Notes: generated by a model from the sequence alone, not told the origin. DNA of 64,000 nucleotides from an uncultured Methanobrevibacter sp. (GCF_902770715.1 NZ_CACXTS010000002.1:42302-106301), one strand, 5' to 3'. Positions 17,169 through 26,635 are shown, counted from the stretch's first letter. Translations and numbers: made by a program.

Positions 17169-18269
17169 ATGTCAAATTCAATTGGAGAAAAATTTAAAAT
17201 AACAAGCTTTGGTTCAAGTCATGGAGTTGCAGTAGGAGCCATCGTTGACGGATGTCCTGCAAATCTTGAATTGACAGCAGAAGATATTCAAAAGGAACTA
17301 AACAAAAGAAAACCTGGAACAAGCAGCGTAACCACTCCCAGAAAGGAAGCTGATGAAGTTCAAATACTTTCAGGTATTTTTGAAGGAAAAACCGATGGGA
17401 CACCAATTACCGGAGTCATTTTCAATAAAAATCAGCACTCCAAAGATTATTCCATGTTTAAAAGCACTCCACGCCCATCCCATGGGGACTTTGGCTGGAT
17501 GAGCAAATACGGAAACTACGACTACAATGGAGGAGGCCGTGGAAGCGGCAGAGTAACTATCGGCCATGTCATAGGCGGTGCAATAGCCAAAAAACTTCTT
17601 GAAACACAAAATATTGAAGTCATATCCCATGTGATCCAAATAGGAAACATTGAAGCAGAGCCTCAAGATTTCAATACAATAAAAGAAAACATTGAAAAGA
17701 ATCCTGTAAGATGTGCAGATTTAAAGGCTGCTGAAGAAATGGAAGAATTGATTTTGGCAAAAAAACAGGAAGGCGATTCAGTTGGCGGAATTGTGGAAAC
17801 AATAGCTGTCGGCACTCCAGCAGGTCTTGGCGAACCTGTCTTTGAAAGGCTGGATGGAGACCTTGCAAGAATCCTAATGAATATTGGTGCCGTCAAAGGA
17901 GTTGAAATTGGTCTCGGATTTGATGTTGCAAATCGCACAGGCTCTGAAATCAATGATGAATATCAAATTGAAGACGGGAAAATCACAACAAAGACCAATA
18001 ATTCCGGCGGAATCATCGGTGGAATGAGCAACGGAATGCCTATAGTTTCCAGAATAGCCATAAAACCTACTCCATCCATTTCCAAATGTCAAAATTCAAT
18101 CAATCTGGAAAAAATGGAAAATGAAAAAATAGAAATTAAAGGAAGGCATGATCCTTGTATCTGTCCTAGAGTGACAGTCGTGGCCGAATCAAGCACTGCA
18201 ATTGTCCTTGCAGACCATATGATTCGCTCAGGATTCATCCATCCAACTAATTTGGAAAAGAATATTTAA
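17169..18269 (+). CDS. aroC: Chorismate synthase
   Basis: Final enzyme of the shikimate pathway: converts EPSP to chorismate using reduced FMN. The 366-residue protein begins '[20 protein letters not shown]' and carries '[14 protein letters not shown]', '[20 protein letters not shown]' and '[10 protein letters not shown]', the classical AroC signatures including the catalytic His residues. RBS GAGG precedes the ATG. Its stop overlaps the convergent MBL gene by four bases. Confidence 0.96.
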   Translation: MSNSIGEKFKITSFGSSHGVAVGAIVDGCPANLELTAEDIQKELNKRKPGTSSVTTPRKEADEVQILSGIFEGKTDGTPITGVIFNKNQHSKDYSMFKSTPRPSHGDFGWMSKYGNYDYNGGGRGSGRVTIGHVIGGAIAKKLLETQNIEVISHVIQIGNIEAEPQDFNTIKENIEKNPVRCADLKAAEEMEELILAKKQEGDSVGGIVETIAVGTPAGLGEPVFERLDGDLARILMNIGAVKGVEIGLGFDVANRTGSEINDEYQIEDGKITTKTNNSGGIIGGMSNGMPIVSRIAIKPTPSISKCQNSINLEKMENEKIEIKGRHDPCICPRVTVVAESSTAIVLADHMIRSGFIHPTNLEKNI

Positions 18270-19189
18270 CTTTTTTTAAGAATGCTAAGCTCATCAAACT
18301 CCTTATTTTTAAAGGAAGTTTGATAAGAGTTTCTTCTTCCGCTGTTGAACAATGCATGGGAAGTGCTGTGCATTGAAGATTCAACATCCTTGAGTGAAAT
18401 CAATCTGAATTTCTTAGGATTATTGTAGTTCACATTGAAAGATAATCCGTCAAATGCCGCAATTGTCTTGACGCCTGTTTGTTTGGATATTTTTTTGGCT
18501 TCAACAACAGGATTATTCGATATCATTTTAAGGCCCAAATGAGTCATTACGGCAACTTTAGGCTGCACTTCTTCAATCAAATCCATGAAATTGCGTGAAC
18601 ACATGTGTCCAGGTATTGATTTGTTTCCAGGCCTTAACACACTTGCAATCAGTATGTCCGCTCCCTTATGGGCTTCGCCTAATCCTTCAAAGTAGCCTGT
18701 ATCCGAAGTATATGACACCTTGAATCCGTTGTAATCTATTTGAAATCCAATACCTGCAGGATCGCCGTGCTCAATTTCAGTACCCTTGACCTTGATATTG
18801 TCGACCTCTTTTACGACACCAGGTTCCAAAACAACTGTGTCTGATTTGGACTGATGGTATGAGGAGATGCAGGGACCCCACTTTTCAAAACCTTTCAAGA
18901 CGCTTCTGCTTCCGAATACTGTCCCATTATATTTGGTCATTCCTCTGGTCATTGACTCAATGAGAATTTCAGCATCATTGTAATGGTCTGTATGTGCATG
19001 AGAGACAAAGATTCCGCTTAAGTTACGGGGATCAAATCCAAACTGGTAAGTTCTTATAAGCGCTCCTGGACCCGGGTCGACATGATAATTCTTTCCGCCC
19101 AGATTATCAATTCTGAAGCCTCCAGTCATTCTTCGCTGTGAAATGGCGGAAAATCTTCCACCACCACTACCTAAAAATGTTATTTTCAT
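18266..19189 (-). CDS. Metallo-beta-lactamase-fold hydrolase
   Basis: A 307-residue MBL-superfamily protein. The zinc motif is '[18 protein letters not shown]' (HxHxDH, about 62-79); downstream are '[14 protein letters not shown]', '[11 protein letters not shown]' and a late His region '[12 protein letters not shown]', which complete the two-metal site. The N-terminal '[19 protein letters not shown]' is related to the RNase Z/PqqB-like branch, but no specific substrate can be given. It starts 12 bases after the DUF2121 gene on the same strand and may be co-expressed with it. Confidence 0.8.
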   Translation of the reverse strand: MKITFLGSGGGRFSAISQRRMTGGFRIDNLGGKNYHVDPGPGALIRTYQFGFDPRNLSGIFVSHAHTDHYNDAEILIESMTRGMTKYNGTVFGSRSVLKGFEKWGPCISSYHQSKSDTVVLEPGVVKEVDNIKVKGTEIEHGDPAGIGFQIDYNGFKVSYTSDTGYFEGLGEAHKGADILIASVLRPGNKSIPGHMCSRNFMDLIEEVQPKVAVMTHLGLKMISNNPVVEAKKISKQTGVKTIAAFDGLSFNVNYNNPKKFRLISLKDVESSMHSTSHALFNSGRRNSYQTSFKNKEFDELSILKKS

Positions 19190-19201
19190 TTAAACCCCCA
19201 C

Positions 19202-20122
19202 TTATAATGAACATAAAATTATATCGCATCTAAGAGAGGACTTATCTTTTTTGAGGCACAAATCTTCGTTTTCAATAACGACTTTATCTCCGATTTTTAC
19301 GTTGTCGCTTTCAGTGAACATCAACACGTTTTGACCAGGTCCTGCCAATTGTTTCCAGTTTCCGTCCATAGCCTGTGTTTTGTCATTTAATTGGACTTGC
19401 AGCATGTTTCCATCAATTGCAACTACACGACCTATATCTCCCTTTTCAATAATCTTGTTTGCCATGTCAATTGCAAGACTTTGTTGGACAAGCTGCTCTG
19501 TCAATTCTTGCCTGAATTTGGTCAAGACCTTAATATCGTGGTCAATAGTTATGTTCAAGTGCTTTTGTGCACTGGAATCTGAAAAACTAGGTTGCTGAAT
19601 TAAAACATCAAATTTATCCCCAACGGTAGGTGTTTTTGAAGAGACCTGAGATAGAATATCCTCAAATACTTCACCCATATATCTCAAACTCAGGGAAGAT
19701 TTCCAATTCTTAGAGATTAATGATTCGGCCAACTGTTTTGCATATTGATTACCGAAAAGTATAATTCCTTTATTCCCGGCTTTACGGGATTTGGTTTCTG
19801 AACCTAATAATTCAATTATCTGATAACCATTTGTTGTACCATAAATCCTTCTTCTTTTTGTTTCAAAAGTTCCTTTAGTACTCACTTCACCGCGAATGCA
19901 ATTTCCAACGACTTTCAGTTTATTTGCGTCATCTGTAATCTTGATTGAAATTCCGAGTTCTTCCGCTCTTTTTAAAAATTTTTCGTCGCTTTCAATAGCA
20001 CCACTATATAATTCTTCCTCTAATGTTCTTAATTGTTCTTTATCACCGAAATATCCTATTTTTCTTTTATCAGCTGCCATTACACATCCTTTTTTACCAA
20101 TGTAAGCAATAATTAAGCTCAT
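19202..20122 (-). CDS. DUF2121-family methanogen protein, proteasome-like N-terminus
   Basis: A 306-residue protein that I match to the methanogen-conserved DUF2121 family, of unknown function. The N-terminal 'MSLIIAYIGKKGCVMAADKR' resembles the start of proteasome beta subunits and other Ntn hydrolases (TTTVGI..DGVVLAADKR), and 'GNKGIILFGNQYAKQLAESL' is a further conserved block. A catalytic N-terminal Thr/Ser/Cys is not evident at residue 2 or 3 apart from Ser2. The C-terminal ~100 residues contain 'NKIIEKGDIGRVVAIDGNML', which looks like a separate beta-rich domain. Good RBS (AGGAGATATT) before the ATG. Confidence 0.7.
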   Translation of the reverse strand: MSLIIAYIGKKGCVMAADKRKIGYFGDKEQLRTLEEELYSGAIESDEKFLKRAEELGISIKITDDANKLKVVGNCIRGEVSTKGTFETKRRRIYGTTNGYQIIELLGSETKSRKAGNKGIILFGNQYAKQLAESLISKNWKSSLSLRYMGEVFEDILSQVSSKTPTVGDKFDVLIQQPSFSDSSAQKHLNITIDHDIKVLTKFRQELTEQLVQQSLAIDMANKIIEKGDIGRVVAIDGNMLQVQLNDKTQAMDGNWKQLAGPGQNVLMFTESDNVKIGDKVVIENEDLCLKKDKSSLRCDIILCSL

Positions 20123-20450
20123 AATATCTCCTGAATTTGATATTCATAAAAATATTCAAAATATTTCAAAATATCAATAATTTATTAATCATATATATTT
20201 ATGCTAATCCTATATTATAAAGTTTAATAAGTAAAATTGAAATTACACTAAAAAAATTAAGGTTTCACTCTTTTTAAAAAATTGTTAAAAAACCTTAATA
20301 ATAGTCAAAATTATTTTTAAAGTTATTTAAACGAATATTTAAACAAAAATATTTAAATAATAACATAACATATATTATAATTAGTATAATTGTTAATTAT
20401 TTATCATTATAGATTAACATGAACACTAAAAAGAATATGGAGAGGAACTT
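20123..20450. other. 328-base intergenic region between divergent DUF2121 and acyl-CoA synthetase genes
   Basis: It holds the divergent promoters. For DUF2121, a TATA-like TAAATATATATGAT on the minus strand lies near 20189-20202. For the synthetase, ACATATATTATAAT at about 20368-20381 gives a leader of some 45 bases, ending with the RBS GGAGAGG. There is also a 10-bp inverted repeat (20256-20299), three tandem AAAATATT-like units near 20151-20177 and repeated TATTTAAA blocks at 20320-20357. No small ORF or RNA gene is evident. Confidence 0.6.
20256..20299. repeat. 10-bp inverted repeat upstream of the acyl-CoA synthetase gene
   Basis: ATTAAGGTTT (20256-20265) and AAACCTTAAT (20290-20299) are perfect inverted repeats with an AT-rich 24-base spacer that itself contains TTTTTAAAAA. 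It lies well upstream of the presumed TATA box at 20368-20381, so it could be an operator for either divergent gene. Confidence 0.4.
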
Positions 20451-22547
20451 ATGATTGATCTCAATAAAATGTTTAAACCTGAATCTGTGGCTGTAATTGG
20501 AGCATCCAACACCCCGGGTAAAGTTGGACATATCATTGTTGACAACCTTATCAACGATGGCTTTGAAGGCGCAATATATCCAGTAAACCCTAAAGGCGGA
20601 GAGATTCTTGGTAAAAAAGCATATGCAAATATAAAAGACATACCTGAAAAAGTAGACCTAGCAATTATTACAATTCCAGTGGCATTTGTAAACCCTGCTG
20701 TTAAGGAATGTGGTGAAGCAGGCGTGGAAAACATGGTAGTAATCACTGCTGGTTTTAAAGAAGTAGGTGGAGAAGGTGCCAAATTAGAAGCTGAATTGAC
20801 AGCACTTGGTGAAGAATACGGTATAAACATTATTGGACCAAACAGTTTAGGAATCACTGATTCACACACACCGTTAAACGGATCATTTTCACAAATGATG
20901 CCACCAACCGGAAATATGGCATTTATTTCACAAAGTGGAGCTATGATGGTAGCTATCATCGACTGGAGTGTAACATCCGGAATTGGATTCAGTAAAGTAA
21001 TCAGTTTAGGAAACAAAGCTGGAGTAAGTGAAATCGAATTATTACAATACTTGGCCGAAGATGATGAAACCAATGTAATCATCTGTTACTTAGAGTCAAT
21101 TTCAGATGATGAGGACTTTGTAAGAACCATGAGAGAAACTGCACACAAAAAACCTATCATTGTCTTGAAATCAGGTTCAAGTTCCGCAGGAGCAGCTGCC
21201 GCATCCTCACACACAGGAGCGCTTGCAGGCAGTGACCTTGCATTTGACACAGCATTCAGACAATCAGGAATCATGCGTGTAGAAACAATGGCTGAACTAT
21301 TCGACTTAGGTTTAGCATTCTCCAAAGCACCGCTCCCAAGGGGAGACAACGTTGCTATCATTACCAATGCCGGTGGTGGAGGAGTACTCACAGTAGATGC
21401 AATGGAAAAAGCAGGATTGTCACTTGTTCAATTCGATGAAGAAACCACTGCAAGACTAAAAGAATGCGTTACCGAAGAAGGTAGTGCGAAAAACCCTATT
21501 GACGTACTTGGAGATGCACCTGTAAGCAGATACAAAGAATCATTGGAAATCGTATTAAGTCAAGATGAAGTGGACAGTTTAATCGTAATGGTTTGTCCTA
21601 CTGCATCAGCAGACCCTGATGGAATTGCTAATGCCATCTTAGAAGAAAGGAAAGAATTCGACAAACCTATTATTGTTGTAAATATGGGTGGGCCATCATT
21701 CGAAGCTGCAAACGAAGCTTTAAGAGAAAACGGTGTTCCAACATACGTATTCCCTGAAACTGCAGTAACCGCTCTTGAAGCAATGACAAGATATGCAAAA
21801 TTGGAAGACAGAGTATACGATGATGTCGTTGATAACGTTGATGACGTTGACAAAGATGCAGTAGCAGCAATCTTTGAGAAAGTGAAAGCTGATGGAAGAG
21901 ACACCTTGCTTGGTAGTGAAGCATATGCAGTAGCTGAAGCATACGGAATTTCAGCTGCACCAATTAAACTATCAACAAGCGCTGAAGAAGCAGCAGAACT
22001 TGCAGAAGAGATGGAATTCCCAGTTGTGCTTAAAATCGCATCCGATAAAATCTTGCACAAATCCGATATCGGCGGTGTAAAAGTAGGAATCAGCACTGCT
22101 GAAGAAGCAAAAGCAACCTACGAAGAAATTATCGCTAACGCTAAAGCAGCACACCCAGATATTGTTCCTGACGGTGTGGAAGTGCAAAAGATGATGGATT
22201 CCGGTGAAGAAGTCATTGTCGGTATGATTCGTGACAAACAATTCGGACCTATGATTGCATTCGGTATGGGTGGAATCTACGTAAACCTTATTGAAGATGT
22301 TGAATTCAACCTCGCTAAAGGAATGAGCTCACAGGAAATCGATGAGCAAATCGAAAAAACCAAAGTATCCAAATTGCTTGCAGGATACAGAGGAGAAGCA
22401 CCTTGCGATGTTGAAGAAGTCAAAGAAGCTATTAAAAGAGTAGCAAGATTAACCTTAGACTTCCCAGAAATATCTGAACTCGATATTAACCCAATCTTCG
22501 TTTACGAAGAAGGTTCAAGTGCACTCGACATTAAAATAAAATTATAA
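20451..22547 (+). CDS. ADP-forming acetate/acyl-CoA ligase, fused alpha-beta
   Basis: Interconverts acyl-CoA + ADP + Pi with acid + CoA + ATP. The 698-residue protein is the fused form: CoA-binding domain first ('PESVAVIGASNTPGKVGHII', about 11-30), then ligase-CoA domain with 'FISQSGAMMVAIIDW' and the phosphohistidine segment 'AAASSHTGALAGSD', and a C-terminal ATP-grasp domain from about residue 480 ('FPVVLKIASDKILHKSDIGG', 'IAFGMGGIYVNLIEDVEF', 'ELDINPIFVY'). Strong RBS GGAGAGG, 328-base upstream region with repeats and a clear terminator suggest a single, regulated, well-expressed gene. In a hydrogenotroph it may activate acetate or branched acids for assimilation. Confidence 0.92.
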   Translation: MIDLNKMFKPESVAVIGASNTPGKVGHIIVDNLINDGFEGAIYPVNPKGGEILGKKAYANIKDIPEKVDLAIITIPVAFVNPAVKECGEAGVENMVVITAGFKEVGGEGAKLEAELTALGEEYGINIIGPNSLGITDSHTPLNGSFSQMMPPTGNMAFISQSGAMMVAIIDWSVTSGIGFSKVISLGNKAGVSEIELLQYLAEDDETNVIICYLESISDDEDFVRTMRETAHKKPIIVLKSGSSSAGAAAASSHTGALAGSDLAFDTAFRQSGIMRVETMAELFDLGLAFSKAPLPRGDNVAIITNAGGGGVLTVDAMEKAGLSLVQFDEETTARLKECVTEEGSAKNPIDVLGDAPVSRYKESLEIVLSQDEVDSLIVMVCPTASADPDGIANAILEERKEFDKPIIVVNMGGPSFEAANEALRENGVPTYVFPETAVTALEAMTRYAKLEDRVYDDVVDNVDDVDKDAVAAIFEKVKADGRDTLLGSEAYAVAEAYGISAAPIKLSTSAEEAAELAEEMEFPVVLKIASDKILHKSDIGGVKVGISTAEEAKATYEEIIANAKAAHPDIVPDGVEVQKMMDSGEEVIVGMIRDKQFGPMIAFGMGGIYVNLIEDVEFNLAKGMSSQEIDEQIEKTKVSKLLAGYRGEAPCDVEEVKEAIKRVARLTLDFPEISELDINPIFVYEEGSSALDIKIKL

Positions 22548-22583
22548 TTTCTCTTATGAGAAATTACTCTTTTTTTCTTTTTT
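22546..22583 (+). terminator. Intrinsic-type terminator of the acyl-CoA ligase gene
   Basis: AATTTCTC-TTAT-GAGAAATT is a perfect 8-bp stem with a 4-base loop, followed by ACTCTTTTTTTCTTTTTT. It begins inside the stop codon region. Confidence 0.75.
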
Positions 22584-22619
22584 AACTAATTCATGATTAA
22601 CTGATTTTGTGCTGATAAC

Positions 22620-23246
22620 ATGGAATATGATTTAAGTAAAGTTGGCGTTGAAAAAGACTTGCAATATGAATGCATTACAACTACAATGAGCAAGGATGGT
22701 GTTAAGAATGCAGGTGCCTTTGCATTCGTATACCTTGGCGAAGATAAAGTGCACTGCCATATCTTTGAAGGGTCAAAAACCTTGAAAAACATATTGGATA
22801 CTAAAGAGTATGTAGTTAACATCACACAAGATTCATTGGTTTTCACCTATGCTACACTAGATTGCTTAGGCGATGAATATTATACCGATGACACCGACAT
22901 TGCCATCATTAAAAACACCCCTGCTTACATTATTGTTGATGTTGAAAACATTGAGATTAAGACACCTGAAAACTTCCCAATCAAAGGGGACAAAAACATC
23001 TATTTCATTACCGGAAAAATCAGAGAATACGTAATTAACGATGAACATGCACGGGCATTCAACAGAGGAATGTCAGGACTGATTGAGGGGCTCGTCAACT
23101 TTTCAAGATATAAAATTGTTGGAGAAGAGCAAAGAAAAGTCTATATGGACAAATTGCTTGAAAATCAAAGAGTCATCAATAAGGTTTCAGATGATAAAAC
23201 CAAAAAAGCAATGGATTATCTTGTAAAACAGTACGAGAAATACTAA
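22620..23246 (+). CDS. DUF447-family protein, probable FMN-binding split barrel
   Basis: A 208-residue archaeal protein matching the DUF447 family, which has the flavin-reductase-like split-barrel fold. Visible: 'YECITTTMSKDGVKNAGAFA' near the N-terminus (19-38), 'YVVNITQDSLVFTYATLD' and a helical C-terminal region. Binding of FMN is expected from the fold; the reaction is unknown. It follows the acyl-CoA ligase terminator by about 37 bases, so it may rely on read-through or on a weak promoter in the T-rich spacer. Confidence 0.75.
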   Translation: MEYDLSKVGVEKDLQYECITTTMSKDGVKNAGAFAFVYLGEDKVHCHIFEGSKTLKNILDTKEYVVNITQDSLVFTYATLDCLGDEYYTDDTDIAIIKNTPAYIIVDVENIEIKTPENFPIKGDKNIYFITGKIREYVINDEHARAFNRGMSGLIEGLVNFSRYKIVGEEQRKVYMDKLLENQRVINKVSDDKTKKAMDYLVKQYEKY

Positions 23247-23251
23247 TTTTT

Positions 23252-23291
23252 AAAAAAAAGAAATTAAAGCATAGTTAATTCAACTATGCTT
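23252..23291 (-). terminator. Terminator of substrate-binding protein gene 1
   Basis: On the minus strand AAGCATAGTT-GAATT-AACTATGCTT (10-bp perfect stem, 23267-23291) overlaps the stop codon and is followed by TAATTTCTTTTTTTT. Confidence 0.75.
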
Positions 23292-24255
23292 CCCAATATA
23301 ACATTTTATGTGGGATAGTTTGATTTATTATTCCAAGATCAACTTCTAATTTTTGGAAAGAATCCACACTAGCTTTGTAATTGTCATCTAAACCTGAGAT
23401 GAATGGGAAACTTTCTAAAGAGTCAGCTTCCACAGCAGGATCGGTAACAATGTCTTCTGGTAATAATTTTACAACTTCATCAGTAGTGTCATTTTCAATG
23501 CTGTCATTGATGAATTTAGTTGCATTTTCATGAATTGCAATAATTTTTTCAGCTGCATCTTTATGATTTTTAAGGAAATCATCAGATGCTACAACAACAC
23601 AGCATGGGTGACCTGGTAAAATTTCAGATGAATCAGCTAGCTCGTCAATGTTATCGTTAGCTTCAGCAATACTTACATAAGGTTGGAAAGTAATAGCTGC
23701 AGGAATATTATTGGTCTTTAAAGCGTCATTGATTGATGGCACTTTCATTGCAGACTCATTAATATCATCTAATGATAAACCATGTTGTTTTAAGTAATAT
23801 GAAAGTAAAACATGTTGGATTGAAGCTTCACCTGGAGTTGCAATAGTTTTTCCTTTTAAATCTGAAGCGAAATGAATATGGGAATCATCAGTTACAACAA
23901 TTCCTGATCCTTCAGTTTGTGCCGCAGAAATAACTTTAGCCGGAACACCAGCAGAAACAGATGATAATACAGGAGCAATTCCAACGTATCCAACATCAAC
24001 ATCACCACTAGCCATAGCGGTCATTAAGTCTCCACCGTTGTTAAATTGAACAAGTTCAACAGTAATGTTATTATCAGCATACATACCTTTAGCATCAGCA
24101 ACAAAAAGGGCTGCATCGTGGTCTGAAGGTAAGTAACCTATCTTAACAGTGTCATCTCCTCCCCCTAAAAAGTCGAAAAGACCTGCACTGGCTGTACCCA
24201 TTACTAAAAATGCAGCAAGTGCTAACACTAAAACAAATGTAATTTTTTTATTCAT
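23284..24255 (-). CDS. SsuA/TauA-like ABC substrate-binding protein 1
   Basis: Type II periplasmic-binding-fold protein (323 aa) of the sulfonate/taurine/nitrate class. Residues 1-24 are a cleavable-looking signal peptide ending 'MGTASA'; no lipobox is obvious. Then 'VKIGYLPSDHDAALFVADAK', 'FNNGGDLMTAMASGDVDVGY', 'GEASIQHVLLSYYLKQHG' and 'PGHPCCVVVASDDFLKNH'. It is a close paralogue of 28938-29873, sharing most of these blocks. No permease or ATPase gene lies in the window. Ligand unknown; a sulfonate such as coenzyme M or taurine is a family-based guess. It has its own terminator, and an AACAATTGTTATAT palindrome lies 86 bases upstream. Confidence 0.85.
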   Translation of the reverse strand: MNKKITFVLVLALAAFLVMGTASAGLFDFLGGGDDTVKIGYLPSDHDAALFVADAKGMYADNNITVELVQFNNGGDLMTAMASGDVDVGYVGIAPVLSSVSAGVPAKVISAAQTEGSGIVVTDDSHIHFASDLKGKTIATPGEASIQHVLLSYYLKQHGLSLDDINESAMKVPSINDALKTNNIPAAITFQPYVSIAEANDNIDELADSSEILPGHPCCVVVASDDFLKNHKDAAEKIIAIHENATKFINDSIENDTTDEVVKLLPEDIVTDPAVEADSLESFPFISGLDDNYKASVDSFQKLEVDLGIINQTIPHKMLYWEA

Positions 24256-24340
24256 TATTTTTCACCGTAAATTAATTTAATTAATTGACAATTATTAATA
24301 TCGAAAGTATATTATAAAAATATTACTTAATAGCTTTATT

Positions 24341-24354
24341 AACAATTGTTATAT
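24341..24354. promoter_or_regulatory. AACAATTGTTATAT palindromic motif upstream of SBP1
   Basis: The palindrome AACAATTGTT (24341-24350) continued by ATAT lies 86 bases upstream of the SBP1 ATG. A TATA-like run (minus strand TTTTTATAATATAC, about 24308-24321) lies between it and the gene. The same word recurs at 28870-28883 and, with one change, at 30586-30599, in front of other genes of this locus. A shared operator is inferred. Confidence 0.5.
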
Positions 24355-24397
24355 TTTGAATCCCCTATTTTAATAATTACTCTAGAAACATATAAAT

Positions 24398-25228
24398 CTA
24401 TTCATTTAAATTTACCCGTTCAGGAGCAGTGAAAATAGTAAACCTATTGTCTCTTACAAAACCAATCATAGTAATGTTGCCTGTACGGGCTACATCAATG
24501 CCTGAAGAGGCTGGAGCGGCATTTGAAATAATAATTGGAATTCCAACACGAATTACCTTAATCAGCATGTCCGCAGGCATTCTTCCACTATATGAAATAT
24601 AGCATTTGCCGAAATCATACCCCTCTTTTGCAGCGGCACCTATCACCTTATCAACGGCAACATGGCGGCTTACATCCTCACGGATTATGATTTTATCCTC
24701 AAATTTTAACTGTGCAACATGAACACCAGCTGTTTTCTGCCAGATTTTCGCCTCATCTGTCAGATGTTTGATGTCTTTGATAATTTGAGTAGCATTAATC
24801 CTTAAATCTGATGTATTTGGCTCAATTGTCTTTAGTTCAGACCTTATTCCACCGGCATTATCCGAATTTACTCCCTGATACTCAAGCAATCTGCAGACAC
24901 AGGCATGTTCACAGTTTCCTTTTCTCTCCTGAACAATACCCTCCTGTTCCAAATCCTCTTCAGGATCATGGTTCAAGCTTGTGGAAACCAGAACATTTGT
25001 TCCATCCAGAGTAATCGATTCAATATCGGAATAATCCTTAATCAATCCTTCACCAAGACAGTATCCGACGGCAAAGTCCTCCAAATCCTTAGGATAAGTT
25101 GAAAACTTGCGGGGCGGAAGAAAATCAATGAACAGATAAGTGTATTCGTCATCCACACTGTTTTCCTTTATTGTCTTGTATTCGCCGTTATTCCATTGAA
25201 TAACGTCAGTCTGTCTTAAAAATTCCAT
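24398..25228 (-). CDS. fdhD: FdhD-like sulfur carrier protein
   Basis: FdhD (276 aa) takes persulfide sulfur from a cysteine desulfurase and delivers it to the Mo/W cofactor of formate dehydrogenase. Family blocks: 'EDFAVGYCLGEGLIKDYSDI', 'KTAGVHVAQLKFEDKIIIRE', 'EDVSRHVAVDKVIGAA', 'YISYSGRMPADMLIKVIRVG' and 'ITMIGFVRDNRFTIF'. Where most members have CxxC, this one has 'NCEHACVCR' (C-x3-C-x-C), and the usual GRHNA reads SRHVA. It is the last gene of a four-gene operon, five bases after the GshA-like ligase. No formate dehydrogenase gene is in the window, so the sulfur may go to a formate dehydrogenase elsewhere or to another acceptor. Confidence 0.85.
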   Translation of the reverse strand: MEFLRQTDVIQWNNGEYKTIKENSVDDEYTYLFIDFLPPRKFSTYPKDLEDFAVGYCLGEGLIKDYSDIESITLDGTNVLVSTSLNHDPEEDLEQEGIVQERKGNCEHACVCRLLEYQGVNSDNAGGIRSELKTIEPNTSDLRINATQIIKDIKHLTDEAKIWQKTAGVHVAQLKFEDKIIIREDVSRHVAVDKVIGAAAKEGYDFGKCYISYSGRMPADMLIKVIRVGIPIIISNAAPASSGIDVARTGNITMIGFVRDNRFTIFTAPERVNLNE

Positions 25229-25233
25229 AATTA

Positions 25234-26622
25234 TTACCTTCCTGCAAGAGCAACATCAACATAACATTTAAGCTTTTCACATTCATTCAAGTCAGCATTT
25301 TCCAGATTGTGAATGCTGGTCTGCTTGTTGTTTTTGGATAGAATAATGTGGGTGTTGATGTAGCCATGCTCCTCAATCAGCTTTAAAAGCCTTTTGCCAT
25401 ATGTCAAATCCGGATTTGAAATGCGGTTAAGCATTAGGCCTAAGGTTCTGCCTTCATCGATTCCCAATACCTCGCACATGCCATACATCTCATTAATTAT
25501 ATCGGCGGCCCAACTCTTTAAGGTTACTTCCTCGCCGTCCTTCAATAGCCTCATCGATTCGACATAAGCCTTTTCAGCAGTGTTTTCTTCATTTAACCTT
25601 GCTTCGCTCTGCCAATTTGCATAATCGGATTCGCCCTTAACAAGCATATAAATCAAAAACATATGAAGAAATTTCATATCATGCTCTACAAGACCACACT
25701 GATAGAATGGATTGATGTCCAAAGTTCTAATCTCAATATACTCAATTCCATCATTCTTAAGGGAATTAAGCAAATCCTTAGGATTTTTTGGCTTTAACCT
25801 GATTTGAGTATACAGTTCCTTGGCCTCGGACAGATCTCCCCTTTCAATGAAATCGTTAACATCATCGACAAATTCATCAACGGAGTTATAGGATGGATTC
25901 AATTCAATCAGATTCTTATATCCGCAGGAAGCATTCCTAAATGAAGGTCCTTTAGTGGAATAATAGCTTCCGAAATCATCCTTTGCATCCATCAAATGCA
26001 GACATTCATTTGAAAATGTCTTGTGAGAACCGATTGAACAGCCGGTCAGGTAAATGATCAGCCAGCAGTATCGCAGGTAGTTTCTGGCGATTTTCAAATA
26101 AACCCTATCTTTGAATTGCCTAAAGCTCAGATTATTGTCATCAAGGGAATGAAGCTCCTTTAACAGTTTATCTGAAAATGAAAAGTTGAAATGAACTCCG
26201 GATATCATCTGCTTTTTGACACCATATTTTTTAGCCAAATCTTCACGATACTTTTGTGAGGATATTCCCTCATCAGAGTATTGGGCTATTGGAATCTGAT
26301 CCCAATATGGCAGGATACATGGAATTGACTGGAACCAAAGATATTCATCTTCGGGAAGTGATGAATTTACAAGGTCTGCCAATAGAGAAAAAGTATTGAA
26401 TGCCTCATCAATCGTATCGAATGTTGGAGTTATAATCTCTATTTGGCTTTCTGAAAAATCAGTAGTGACTAACGGATTTGTTAGCTTGTCTCCAAATACT
26501 TCCGGATGAGGAGTTAAAGACAATTTTCCCTCTCCTTTGGCTCTTAAGGACTCCCATTCAATTCCAAAGGAACCCTTTAAAATTTCTTCTGATGATAATT
26601 TAGATAAATTCAATAAATTCAT
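25234..26622 (-). CDS. gshA: Glutamate-cysteine ligase, GshA/GshF N-terminal-domain type
   Basis: A 462-residue glutamate-cysteine ligase of the class found in gamma-proteobacterial GshA and in the N-terminal half of Firmicute GshF. Recognised blocks: 'GSFGIEWESLRAKGEGKLSL' (17-36), 'TPHPEVFGDKLTNP', 'TTDFSESQIEIITP', 'EDEYLWFQSIPCILP', 'MISGVHFNFSFSDKLL' and 'IEIRTLDINPF'. It lacks the ATP-grasp glutathione synthetase domain of GshF, and no gshB is nearby, so the expected product would be gamma-glutamylcysteine or another gamma-glutamyl compound. Rare in methanogens; transfer from gut bacteria is possible. It sits between the GCS2-family gene (13 bases) and fdhD (5 bases). Confidence 0.85.
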   Translation of the reverse strand: MNLLNLSKLSSEEILKGSFGIEWESLRAKGEGKLSLTPHPEVFGDKLTNPLVTTDFSESQIEIITPTFDTIDEAFNTFSLLADLVNSSLPEDEYLWFQSIPCILPYWDQIPIAQYSDEGISSQKYREDLAKKYGVKKQMISGVHFNFSFSDKLLKELHSLDDNNLSFRQFKDRVYLKIARNYLRYCWLIIYLTGCSIGSHKTFSNECLHLMDAKDDFGSYYSTKGPSFRNASCGYKNLIELNPSYNSVDEFVDDVNDFIERGDLSEAKELYTQIRLKPKNPKDLLNSLKNDGIEYIEIRTLDINPFYQCGLVEHDMKFLHMFLIYMLVKGESDYANWQSEARLNEENTAEKAYVESMRLLKDGEEVTLKSWAADIINEMYGMCEVLGIDEGRTLGLMLNRISNPDLTYGKRLLKLIEEHGYINTHIILSKNNKQTSIHNLENADLNECEKLKCYVDVALAGR

Positions 26623-26635
26623 TTCTCCGCTCCAA

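Noticed and set aside
20426..22096. Long minus-strand open frames opposite the acyl-CoA synthetase gene (218 and 178 codons)
   Set aside because: They are low-complexity Ser/Ile/Pro-rich shadows of a strongly recognisable plus-strand enzyme.
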